From assembly GCA_029565675.1 (NCBI GenBank), contig JAKQNP010000008.1:310001-374000 (forward strand): a stretch of DNA of 64,000 bases. The letters run 5' to 3'. The position numbers and the translations under genes were made by a program. Shown here one piece after another: positions 28,260 to 35,771 of this stretch (the stretch's first letter is position 1; every line of letters starts with the position of its first letter). The notes below the pieces were generated by a model that saw nothing but the letters and a program-made list of their open reading frames with translations, ran no database searches and was not told where the DNA came from. The stretch is from a bacterium (lineage in GTDB: Bacteria > Zhuqueibacterota > Zhuqueibacteria > Residuimicrobiales > Oceaniaggregativiventaceae).

Positions 28260-30314
28260 TCAATAATTGAACACTTTATCCAGATTCATCTTGTTGGGCA
28301 GCAGGTCAAAAATCAGACGCGTAACGACGATGGCGGTGAACATGCTGGCGATAATGCCGATGGACAAGGTCAAGGCAAAGCCACGAATTGCGCCGGTGCC
28401 GAAGCTGTAAAGCGCAATGGCGGTAATCAGCGTGGTGATATTGGCATCGAGAATGGTGCGGAAGGCACGGCCATAACCGTTGTCGATGTAACCGCGTGGG
28501 GTCTTGCCGGTGCGCCGCTCTTCGCGGATGCGCTCGTAGATCAGCACGTTGGCATCCACAGCCATACCGACTGTCAGAATGATGCCGGCAATGCCGGGCA
28601 TGGTCAGCGTGGCCTTGAAACTCGCCATAATGGCAAAAACAAAAATGATATTGAGAAGCAATGCAATATCTGCAACAACTCCCGGCAGACGATAGTAAAT
28701 GATCATAAACAGAACGACCAGCGCCAAACCGATTACCGCGGCATTGGTGCCTTTGGTGATCGAATCCTGTCCCAACGATGGTCCGACGGTGTTTTCGGTG
28801 ATGACATGCACCGGCGCTGGCAGAGCACCGGCGCGCAGAACAAGCGCCAGATCCTGAGCTTCAGCCATGGTACCGATGTTGTCGATTCGCGCACTGCCGC
28901 TGGGGATTTTTTCTTTGATGTTCGGCGCCGACGATACCTTGCCGTCCAGGACGATGGCCAGTTTTTTGCCCACATTCATACCAGTGGTTTTGGCGAACAG
29001 CTTGCTGCCTTCGCTGTTGAGTTCCATGTGCACTTCAGCAGCGCCGACGTTGAGATCATCACTGCCGCTCGAGATGGAGACATTGGCGTTTTTCAACAGA
29101 GCGCCGGTGATCTCGGCTTCTTTTTTGAGCAGATAAAGGGTGCGATAAGTGACATCTCCATAGCTAAAGGTGTCTTTGCCCCATAAAAATTCAGCGTCTG
29201 ACGGAATGACTTCCTGAATGCGGGGATTTTGTAGCCAGCGCTGCACCGCATTGACATTTTGTTGCGGCACCGAGATCACATCGGCATAACGGCCGCCCGT
29301 CGCGCGCAGGAGTGCTGTAAAAGGCTTTTCTTGAAAGGTATTCTGGTCGACCAGAATAGAAGTATCCGCCTCAGTGGCAGTCGTCGTTGTTTGTCCAAAC
29401 ACTTCACTGATAGGGATTTCGGTGTCTGTCGATTTGCTGCCCTCGGCGATTTCGAGCGAATCATCTGCCGGGGTAACCGCAGTTGTGACCTCCATTCCGC
29501 GTATCTCTGCTTTGGCGATACGGTCGATGTCGTTGAGCACCGACTGAATCAGATCAGCATCTTTAACCAGCTTGAATTCGAGCAGTGCGGTGGTGCCGAT
29601 GACATCCTTGGCGCGCTGAATATTGGTGATGCCGGCCAGTTCGATGATGATGCGGTGCGCACCTTGTTTGGTGATCGACGGTTCAGAAACACCAAATTCA
29701 TCGACGCGGTTGCGCAGAACCTGAACAGTGCGGTCAATCGCATCAGCTGCTTCTCGTTCCAACTCGGCCATAATATCCTCGTCAGCCTGGCCTTTGCGGC
29801 CATAATAGCGATTCAAGCGGATATTGCGGCTGGCAAAGTTTTGCTGCAAAGCAACAAAAAAGTCGGTTCCATCCTCGGCCACCATCTGTTTCGTCGCTTT
29901 GACAATGTCATCAAAGCGCTCGTCTTTGTTTTTGGCCAAATCGTTCACCAACTGCGGCAAATCGACCTCATAGACCAAATAGGTACCGCCTTGCAGGTCG
30001 AGACCCCGGCGGATGGCACGGTCTTGCACTTTGTCGATTTTGTTGCTGAGCTGAATCAATTTGGCGCTCTGCTGCAGCGCCACAGTTTGGCTGTCACCGA
30101 TGGTGGTTTGACGAACCAGACTCTCCAAATTTCCCTGGGTAACGCCTGCCATGACGGTGCCAGGATCCAGCCGGGTCAGCGAAACAATCTTTTCGATCAG
30201 TTTCGTCTCTTCTTCCTGAAGATTGTTGAGCTGCACGGTGGGCACCAGTGCAAAAAGCGAGAGCAAGACAAGAACGGCGACCAAGACGACTTTGAACACC
30301 TGATTGCGTTGCAT
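28260..30314 (-). CDS. secD: Protein translocase subunit SecD
   Basis: 684 residues. RRGLDLQGGTYLVYEVDL, VLRNRVDEFGVSEPSI and VLIYERIREE are diagnostic. The first periplasmic domain is longer than in E. coli SecD, with an acidic, threonine-rich insertion around residues 285-320 (TPADDSLEIAEGSKSTDTE), which is common in Bacteroidota-type SecD. It is the first gene of the cluster; repeat copy B lies upstream of it. Confidence 0.95.
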   Translation of the reverse strand: MQRNQVFKVVLVAVLVLLSLFALVPTVQLNNLQEEETKLIEKIVSLTRLDPGTVMAGVTQGNLESLVRQTTIGDSQTVALQQSAKLIQLSNKIDKVQDRAIRRGLDLQGGTYLVYEVDLPQLVNDLAKNKDERFDDIVKATKQMVAEDGTDFFVALQQNFASRNIRLNRYYGRKGQADEDIMAELEREAADAIDRTVQVLRNRVDEFGVSEPSITKQGAHRIIIELAGITNIQRAKDVIGTTALLEFKLVKDADLIQSVLNDIDRIAKAEIRGMEVTTAVTPADDSLEIAEGSKSTDTEIPISEVFGQTTTTATEADTSILVDQNTFQEKPFTALLRATGGRYADVISVPQQNVNAVQRWLQNPRIQEVIPSDAEFLWGKDTFSYGDVTYRTLYLLKKEAEITGALLKNANVSISSGSDDLNVGAAEVHMELNSEGSKLFAKTTGMNVGKKLAIVLDGKVSSAPNIKEKIPSGSARIDNIGTMAEAQDLALVLRAGALPAPVHVITENTVGPSLGQDSITKGTNAAVIGLALVVLFMIIYYRLPGVVADIALLLNIIFVFAIMASFKATLTMPGIAGIILTVGMAVDANVLIYERIREERRTGKTPRGYIDNGYGRAFRTILDANITTLITAIALYSFGTGAIRGFALTLSIGIIASMFTAIVVTRLIFDLLPNKMNLDKVFNY

Positions 30315-30400
30315 ATAACCACTACCTCCACGGAATAAAATTATCTTCGAATATATCTCGCAAATGTAGTAAATATAAAGAAAAAAGTCAATTAAAAGTT

Positions 30401-30548
30401 CACCTCAGATTCGGTGTTGAGCGAATCAAAAAACAGGCAATCTCTTATTCTTGATGCAGTTGCGATTATGACAAGTTTCACCCTTTGTGTACTGCTATCG
30501 AATTGATTTTCTGTGAGATCCGTTGCTTTGCGCCGAATCCGGATTCAC
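30401..30548. repeat. Dispersed intergenic element, copy B
   Basis: About 148 bases in the gap between citF and secD. The left end is CAGATTCGGTGTTGAGCGAATC followed by AAAAAACAG; the right end is CTGTGAGATC (30511-30520), then CGTTGCTTTGCGCCGAATCC. The right half is nearly the same as in copy C (CACCCTTTGTGTACTGC is shared). It is read on the same strand as copies A and C, opposite to the genes on both sides. Confidence 0.65.
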
Positions 30549-30597
30549 CTTAATCTGCACATTCAAGTGTTCTCGAACGGCCGGTTTCCGCCGCAGG

Positions 30598-32148
30598 CTA
30601 GGACCGCACGATGCGTTGACGAACGGCATCGATGATCGAACCGTCCCGAAATTCGATCAACGCCACCACGCGATCCGTGAATTCGGGTTTTTGCGGTATG
30701 CCGGTCATTTGCATCGCCCGATGATGCAATTCGTCGATGGAACAAATCGGCAGCGAACTCTTTTTTACCCGTTCGAGCAAATCGTGGCGCCGCGGATTGA
30801 TTGCGATTCCGTATTCTGTGACCAGCACATCGATCATTTCTCCCGGTGCGGTCACGGTCGTGACGGAGTCAACCACAATCGGCACGCGATTGCGCACAAG
30901 CGGGGCGGTGATGATGGTGACGTTGGCATCCGCCGCATCGGTGAAACCTCCGATACCGTGCAACAACCAGCCGTCAGAGTGGGTGTTGACGTTGACATTG
31001 AATTCCAGATCAACCTCGGTTGCGCCGAGCACCGAAACCTGGACTCGTTGTGCAAAACAGCCTTTGGTGTGATAATTGTAAGAGACAAATGGATTGGTCT
31101 CGATGTGATTCGGGTTCTCGCGCAGCGAGCGTACACCATCGAGATCAAAACTTTGGCCGTCGAGTATATATCTGGTCATCCCACTTTCCAGCATCTCCAC
31201 CATATACTTGGTCGATCCGCCCCGCACAAAATCGGCAACCACCCCCTTGGCGGCCATCATGTCGCTCATGTATTTGACAAAGGCGAGCGACACCCCGCCG
31301 GCACCAGCCTGAAACGAAAAATTGGGTTCGGTCATGATGCCGCTGTCGCGCACGAATTGCGCGGCATATTCAGCAATGAGCAAGCGGGTCGGGCTGCGGG
31401 TAATGCGAGTGGTGCCGGACATGATCTGCGCCGGATCGCCCAGGGAATCCACCTGCACCACAAAGTCGACATGGCCACCCTCAATGCTCCATGGATAACA
31501 AGGAAAGGGCACCAAATTGTCGGTGACGACCACCACTCGATCGGCCCACAGAGAATCTGCCAAAGCGAATCCGAGCGGGCCACATGCGGAGGGTCCGTTG
31601 AGTCCATTCGCATTGCCATGGCTGTCGGCACACGGCGCCGCGATAAAAGCGACGTCGATCTTCAGATCGCCATCCTGGATGGCGCGAAATCGGCCGCCGT
31701 GCGATCGCAGAACCGCGGTTTTTTTCATCTTGCCAAGCGAGCAGGCTCTGCCGACCGGCCCGTTCATCGATCCTTCGACATGCGAAATGACTCCCCGATC
31801 GATATAGTCAACCAATTTTTCATGCACCGGGAACAACGCAGACGGCGCCAACACCAGATCTCTGAGTCCTCTGGTGGCGAGTTTCTCCATCACCAGGTTG
31901 ATCAGCAGGTCGCCGTTGCGAAGATGGTGGTGAAAACCGATGGTCATGCCGTCGCGGATTTCACAGGCATCGATTGCCTTGTCAATGGACGATAAGAGCT
32001 TGTTTTTGTAATCGCTGGCGGCCCGGATCAACGCGCCGGCTTGGCGTCCACCGCCTTTGTCTGCTCCTGCACCACGAAAGGGACGAAGCGCTCTGCCATC
32101 GATTTCTGCAGGCACCATTCGTCCGACTGCATTTTTTATCCAATTCAT
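30598..32148 (-). CDS. citF: Citrate lyase alpha subunit (citrate:acetyl-ACP transferase)
   Basis: 516 residues, the usual size. RDGMTIGFHHHLRNGD at the start, GSMNGPVGRA, AAPCADSHGNANG and GGFTDAADANVTI are CitF signatures. It moves the acyl-carrier thioester from acetyl to citryl before cleavage by CitE. The ribosome site AAGGATGAGG overlaps the stop of a 55-codon ORF just upstream. Enzymes that make and attach the prosthetic group (CitC, CitX, CitG) are not in the window. Confidence 0.93.
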   Translation of the reverse strand: MNWIKNAVGRMVPAEIDGRALRPFRGAGADKGGGRQAGALIRAASDYKNKLLSSIDKAIDACEIRDGMTIGFHHHLRNGDLLINLVMEKLATRGLRDLVLAPSALFPVHEKLVDYIDRGVISHVEGSMNGPVGRACSLGKMKKTAVLRSHGGRFRAIQDGDLKIDVAFIAAPCADSHGNANGLNGPSACGPLGFALADSLWADRVVVVTDNLVPFPCYPWSIEGGHVDFVVQVDSLGDPAQIMSGTTRITRSPTRLLIAEYAAQFVRDSGIMTEPNFSFQAGAGGVSLAFVKYMSDMMAAKGVVADFVRGGSTKYMVEMLESGMTRYILDGQSFDLDGVRSLRENPNHIETNPFVSYNYHTKGCFAQRVQVSVLGATEVDLEFNVNVNTHSDGWLLHGIGGFTDAADANVTIITAPLVRNRVPIVVDSVTTVTAPGEMIDVLVTEYGIAINPRRHDLLERVKKSSLPICSIDELHHRAMQMTGIPQKPEFTDRVVALIEFRDGSIIDAVRQRIVRS

Positions 32149-32154
32149 ATCGCC

Positions 32155-32322
32155 TCATCCTTGTTGCAGGTTTTGTCCGAAAGTTGGAACCTCGACAATT
32201 AACAGGTTACCATGCCCGATGCGCACAGTTCCAGCCCCGTTGTTCCGCTGATAGCTGGACAATGGTGTGGGCCTTGCGAAACTCGGCGTGTCGGCCGTGT
32301 GATCGATCGGTTGTGCAAACAT
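32155..32322 (-). CDS. Possible 55-residue protein between citDE and citF
   Basis: An open frame from ATG 32322 to TGA 32155, placed in the 199-base gap between the fused citDE gene and citF. The predicted peptide begins MFAQPIDHTADTPSFARP and ends with VRIGHGNLLIVEVPTFGQ and a short tail. Its stop lies 6 bases before the citF start and overlaps the citF ribosome site, as in coupled operon genes. Against it: no good ribosome site before its own ATG and no recognised family. It could be a short real protein, a degenerate gene or chance. Confidence 0.35.
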   Translation of the reverse strand: MFAQPIDHTADTPSFARPTPLSSYQRNNGAGTVRIGHGNLLIVEVPTFGQNLQQG

Positions 32323-32347
32323 GCTGATCGCTTCGGTTGTGCAGTTG

Positions 32348-33565
32348 TTATTTTTCTTCTCCCTCGTTCAACAATCCGACCGCCCGCGCCATGGCCAGCA
32401 CTTTTTGCGCGCGCGCGACCACAGGAGCATCGATCATCTTGCTGCCCAGACAGGCCACACCTGAACCTTTTGCGCTTGCTTCTTCAACAGCCTGGATGAT
32501 TAACCGTGACTTTTCGATCTGTTCGACGGTGGGGGTGAAGATCTGATGAATAGGCTGTATCTGCGATGGATGAATCACTCCGCGGCCGTCGAAACCGAGC
32601 TGCAGAGATTCGCGTGTGCTCGCCAGCAAGCCGTCGATATTTTCAACGTCGGCGTAGACTGTATCCAACGCATGCAGACGAGCGGCTTTTGCCGCCAGAA
32701 CGATAAGGCTGCGGGCGACCAGGCTCTCTTTGCCCTCCTGACTGCGTTCGGCGCCGATATCCGCAGTAAAATCTTCGGCTCCAAAACAGAGAGCGCAGTT
32801 GCGCTTCGATGCCAGGGCGATCTCCCGCGCATTCAAAACACCCTGTGCCGTTTCGATCAAAGGCATCAGTTCGATCGGCCTTTCGATGCCATGCTGTTGC
32901 TCGAGTTCCTGGACCAATCGTTCGACCGCCTGCACATCGGCCACTTTTTCGCACTTGGGAATCAACAGGGTGTCAGGTTGTGCGGGTACGATCTGCTGCA
33001 AATCCGTTTCGCCCTCGGACGTGGAAAGCGGATTGATGCGCACGATTCGTTCGCTGCGGCCAAAATCGACCGCCATCAGGGTGTTGCGCACCAGGATGCG
33101 CGCCGCTGCTTTATGCGGTGGAGCGACCGAGTCTTCCAGATCGAGAATAACCGCATCAGCCCGAAAAAGACCGGCATTGAGCGCCAGATCGGGTTGGTTG
33201 CCCGGCAGATACAGCCGCGAGCGGCGCAAACGGGTCGCCTGCTTGGCGGGCAGATCGACAGGCGCAGCCGGCAAAAGACGCTTGTCGATGGCCGGTTGTG
33301 CTGTACGAACCGCCGCTTCGACCCGGGCTTTGATGATATGGTCGAGCGCCCCTTGATCCCTGATGATCAGCTTGCAGTGGTGGATGCTAAAAAAATCCAA
33401 TGCGGTTTCCAGACAGTGCAAAATCTGATCGCCGAACAGCTCTCTGACCGAACTGTTGATCTCGATCACCCGGCCGCCGGATTTCGCGAGATGCAGCTCG
33501 ATGAGACAATCGCTCTTTTCTTCACGCCCGACCGTAATGATTTGCGCTTGTGCGGATTGGGACAT
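32348..33565 (-). CDS. citE: Citrate lyase: CitD acyl-carrier domain fused to CitE beta subunit
   Basis: 405 residues. Residues ~1-90 match the acyl-carrier gamma subunit CitD (VIEINSSVRELFGDQI, then IRDQGALDHIIKARVEAAV). After a ~25-residue linker, residues ~112-400 are CitE (RRSRLYLPGNQPDLA, VILDLEDSV, LMPLIETAQGVLNAREIA, GFDGRGVIHPSQI), which splits citryl-ACP into oxaloacetate and acetyl-ACP. CitD and CitE are usually separate genes. The CitD serine carrying the prosthetic group (Ser14 in Klebsiella, GTLESSD) aligns here with lysine in GREEKSD; a serine is one position later. Whether that serine is used is open. Confidence 0.85.
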   Translation of the reverse strand: MSQSAQAQIITVGREEKSDCLIELHLAKSGGRVIEINSSVRELFGDQILHCLETALDFFSIHHCKLIIRDQGALDHIIKARVEAAVRTAQPAIDKRLLPAAPVDLPAKQATRLRRSRLYLPGNQPDLALNAGLFRADAVILDLEDSVAPPHKAAARILVRNTLMAVDFGRSERIVRINPLSTSEGETDLQQIVPAQPDTLLIPKCEKVADVQAVERLVQELEQQHGIERPIELMPLIETAQGVLNAREIALASKRNCALCFGAEDFTADIGAERSQEGKESLVARSLIVLAAKAARLHALDTVYADVENIDGLLASTRESLQLGFDGRGVIHPSQIQPIHQIFTPTVEQIEKSRLIIQAVEEASAKGSGVACLGSKMIDAPVVARAQKVLAMARAVGLLNEGEEK

Positions 33566-33659
33566 GTAAATTTACCTCATCTATGTTCAAAAACAGGCTC
33601 TTGGGATGGTTTGATCGGCCCTTTAATATCTGCCAGCGAAAAGTTCAACACAACTTAAA

Positions 33660-33688
33660 AGTATACTTAACTTGGAATGAATAATCAA
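33660..33688 (-). promoter_or_regulatory. Sigma70-like promoter of the citrate lyase genes
   Basis: On the minus strand TTGATT (33688-33683), 17-base spacer, TATACT (33665-33660). The start would be near 33653, about 88 bases before the CitD-CitE start codon. It lies in a 374-base divergent gap with no gene. Confidence 0.5.
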
Positions 33689-33745
33689 TAGAAAAAGCTT
33701 TGTTTCGCTGCTGCGCTTTTCATTGGCATAAAAAAATCCCAATCG

Positions 33746-33774
33746 TTGCATTTTTATGTTGATTTTGTTATCAT
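33746..33774 (+). promoter_or_regulatory. Possible promoter of nhaC
   Basis: TTGCAT (33746-33751), 17-base spacer, TATCAT (33769-33774). It lies back to back with the citrate lyase promoter (57 bases apart), which would allow shared control. The leader to ATG 33940 would be about 160 bases. Confidence 0.4.
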
Positions 33775-33939
33775 GTGTTGTCAGCGTCTGCTCAGCGGCA
33801 AACGCAATGATGTGCCGAATTTGCGAGATCTGACAGCGGTGATGCATGGCCTGGAATACACCATCAATCCAGTCTGGTTCGATAGAACTGCCTCAAAACG
33901 GGGCTGATCTCCCAACTATCAGCAAGGAGAAACCGACCA

Positions 33940-35349
33940 ATGGATATCCAAAGCCCTCGATCCGCTGCACTTTGGCAATCGCTCATCCCTGTGGTTTCCT
34001 TGATCTTTTTCCTTGGCATCAATATTTTTCTTTTCGCCGGCAGCCCGCATATTCCGCTGGTCCTCGGCACAGTGGTCGCTTGCATCGTCGGCCTGTTTCT
34101 CGGCTTTTCCTGGCGTCAGATGGAGGAGAGCATTGTACAGGGAATCATGGTCGCCATACAAGCCTGCCTCATCCTGCTGGTGATTGGCATGTTGATCGGT
34201 ACCTGGATCCTCAGCGGTATTGTTCCCTTTATGATCTATTGCGGCCTCAAGCTTTTGGCACCATCGCTGTTTTTGGTCACCACCTGTCTGATCTGTTCTC
34301 TGATCTCTCTGGCAACCGGCTCATCCTGGTCTACTGTGGGGACAGTGGGAGTCGCCTTGATCGGCGTGGGGCAGGGTTTGGGGATACCGCTTCCTATGGT
34401 CGCAGGAGCGATCATCTCCGGCTCTTATCTCGGGGACAAGATATCGCCGCTTTCCGACACCACGAATCTGGCGCCGGCAGTGGTCGGGACAGACATGTTC
34501 AAACATATCCGCCACATGATGTATACCACCATGCCGGCCTATGTTGTTGCTTTGCTGCTCTATGCGCTGCTGGGATTGCTTACCGCGCAAAACCGCGTCG
34601 AGGGCACCGAAATTTACGCCATTATGAGTGCTTTGCAGCAGAACTTCAACCTCAATCCTCTCCTTTTATTGCCGCCGTTGTTGGTGATTTTAATGGTGCT
34701 TTTCCGCATTCCCGCTCTTCCGGCTCTCTTGGGCGGTGCTGTAATTGGCGGCTTGTTTGCGCTCTTCTTGCAAGACACCTCTCTGCAGCAAGTGATGACC
34801 GTTGCACAAAGTGGTTTCGTTTCAACAACCGGGATAGATGCCGTCGACCAACTGCTGACCCGTGGCGGCATGGAAAGTATGCTATCGACTGTTGCCCTGA
34901 TCATCTGTGCGCTCGCCTTTGGCGGCGCCATGGAAGGTACCGGCATGCTCATGGCTATTGGCGGCGCGATTCTGCGTCTGGCACGCAGCATCGGCACGCT
35001 GGTTTTGGCAACCATTCTGACTTGCATTACCATGAATGTTATCGCACCTGACCAGTACCTCTCTATCGTTGTCCCCGGCCGCATGTATCGCGAAGCTTTC
35101 CGTCAGCGCGGCCTTGCCGCTGTCAATCTTTCCCGTTGCCTCGAAGACAGCGGCACCCTCAGTTCTCCGCTGATACCCTGGAACACCTGTGGTGCCTATA
35201 TATGGGCAACTCTGGGAATTTATCCATTTGCCTATCTCCCGTTTGCCTTTTTGAACATCCTCACCCCGCTGGTATCGATTTTCTATGGCTTTACCGGCAT
35301 TACCATTCGCCGACTTGACGACAATGATCCGGAATCAAGACCTGTTTGA
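33940..35349 (+). CDS. nhaC: NhaC family sodium/proton (or carboxylate) antiporter
   Basis: 469 residues with about 11-12 membrane segments. The NhaC core ATGSSWSTVGTVGVALIGVG and SGSYLGDKISPLSDTTNLA is intact. The family exchanges Na+ for H+, and some members (MleN type) exchange malate and lactate. Divergence from the citrate lyase genes suggests a role in the ion or acid balance of citrate use, an inference from position only. The start is preceded by AAGGAGA. Confidence 0.9.
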   Translation: MDIQSPRSAALWQSLIPVVSLIFFLGINIFLFAGSPHIPLVLGTVVACIVGLFLGFSWRQMEESIVQGIMVAIQACLILLVIGMLIGTWILSGIVPFMIYCGLKLLAPSLFLVTTCLICSLISLATGSSWSTVGTVGVALIGVGQGLGIPLPMVAGAIISGSYLGDKISPLSDTTNLAPAVVGTDMFKHIRHMMYTTMPAYVVALLLYALLGLLTAQNRVEGTEIYAIMSALQQNFNLNPLLLLPPLLVILMVLFRIPALPALLGGAVIGGLFALFLQDTSLQQVMTVAQSGFVSTTGIDAVDQLLTRGGMESMLSTVALIICALAFGGAMEGTGMLMAIGGAILRLARSIGTLVLATILTCITMNVIAPDQYLSIVVPGRMYREAFRQRGLAAVNLSRCLEDSGTLSSPLIPWNTCGAYIWATLGIYPFAYLPFAFLNILTPLVSIFYGFTGITIRRLDDNDPESRPV

Positions 35350-35373
35350 AATATCTTTCTTTGCAGAGGTGTT

Positions 35374-35415
35374 AAAAAAAATTACCAGTGTCCCGTCGTC
35401 AGTCGGAACACTGGT
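35374..35415 (-). terminator. Hairpin with TCGTCAG loop; terminator on the minus strand
   Basis: ACCAGTGT (35384-35391) pairs with ACACTGGT (35408-35415), with a further CCG/CGG inside and loop TCGTCAGT. On the minus strand the stem is followed by eight T (35381-35374), making a good terminator for transcripts from uvrA; on the plus strand it follows nhaC by 35 bases but has no T-run. The same stem-loop type occurs at 54402. Confidence 0.6.
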
Positions 35416-35522
35416 TGGGAAACCACTGAAATAGAATCATTTTAACAGGGTGAATGCTGCTGTCCCTATTGCTTATGACGGATGATCGTGATTGCAGGAT
35501 AGAAATAGATGAAGGAGACATT

Positions 35523-35729
35523 ATGAAAGTCAACGAAGGCACTGTTGATCGCATCGGGCGGGTGATTGTCGGTCTGGCGTTGTTGATCGTGGCGCTGCTG
35601 TCTTTACAAGGCGCAGTTGCCTGGATCGTCGGTACCGTGGGAGTGATGTTGTTGATCACCGCAGCCAGCGGTGTTTGCGGTTTGTATGCTTTGCTCAAGA
35701 TCAGCACCGTTAAAACGAGACAAACTTGA
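35523..35729 (+). CDS. Small DUF2892-family membrane protein
   Basis: 68 residues from ATG 35523 with AAGGAG 5 bases upstream. The start MKVNEGTVDRIGRVIVGLAL and two hydrophobic helices are typical of the DUF2892 (YgaP-like inner-membrane) family, often near sulfurtransferases, though none is here. It is embedded in the + strand between nhaC and the end of uvrA. Function unknown. Confidence 0.75.
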   Translation: MKVNEGTVDRIGRVIVGLALLIVALLSLQGAVAWIVGTVGVMLLITAASGVCGLYALLKISTVKTRQT

Positions 35730-35771
35730 GAGCAACCTTCCTCGTCATTTTTTTCAATTCGACTTCCTGGT

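Noticed and set aside
27945-29186. 413-codon open frame on the + strand opposite secD-secF
   Set aside because: It crosses two conserved genes and their gap in antisense, with no ribosome site or family match.
30523-31995. 490-codon open frame on the + strand opposite citF
   Set aside because: The other strand encodes a complete CitF with all family motifs; the + reading is Arg/His/Cys-rich and matches nothing. It is a by-product of codon bias.
32546-33658. 370-codon + strand frame opposite the CitD-CitE gene
   Set aside because: Antisense shadow of a conserved gene; it would also cover the likely citrate lyase promoter.
33623-33847. 74-codon minus-strand ORF in the citrate lyase/nhaC gap
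   Set aside because: AT-rich, covers both proposed promoters, no ribosome site or family match.
33846-35051. 401-codon + strand frame overlapping nhaC in another frame
   Set aside because: nhaC has the right ribosome site and all family motifs; the other frame is a shadow rich in Arg and His.
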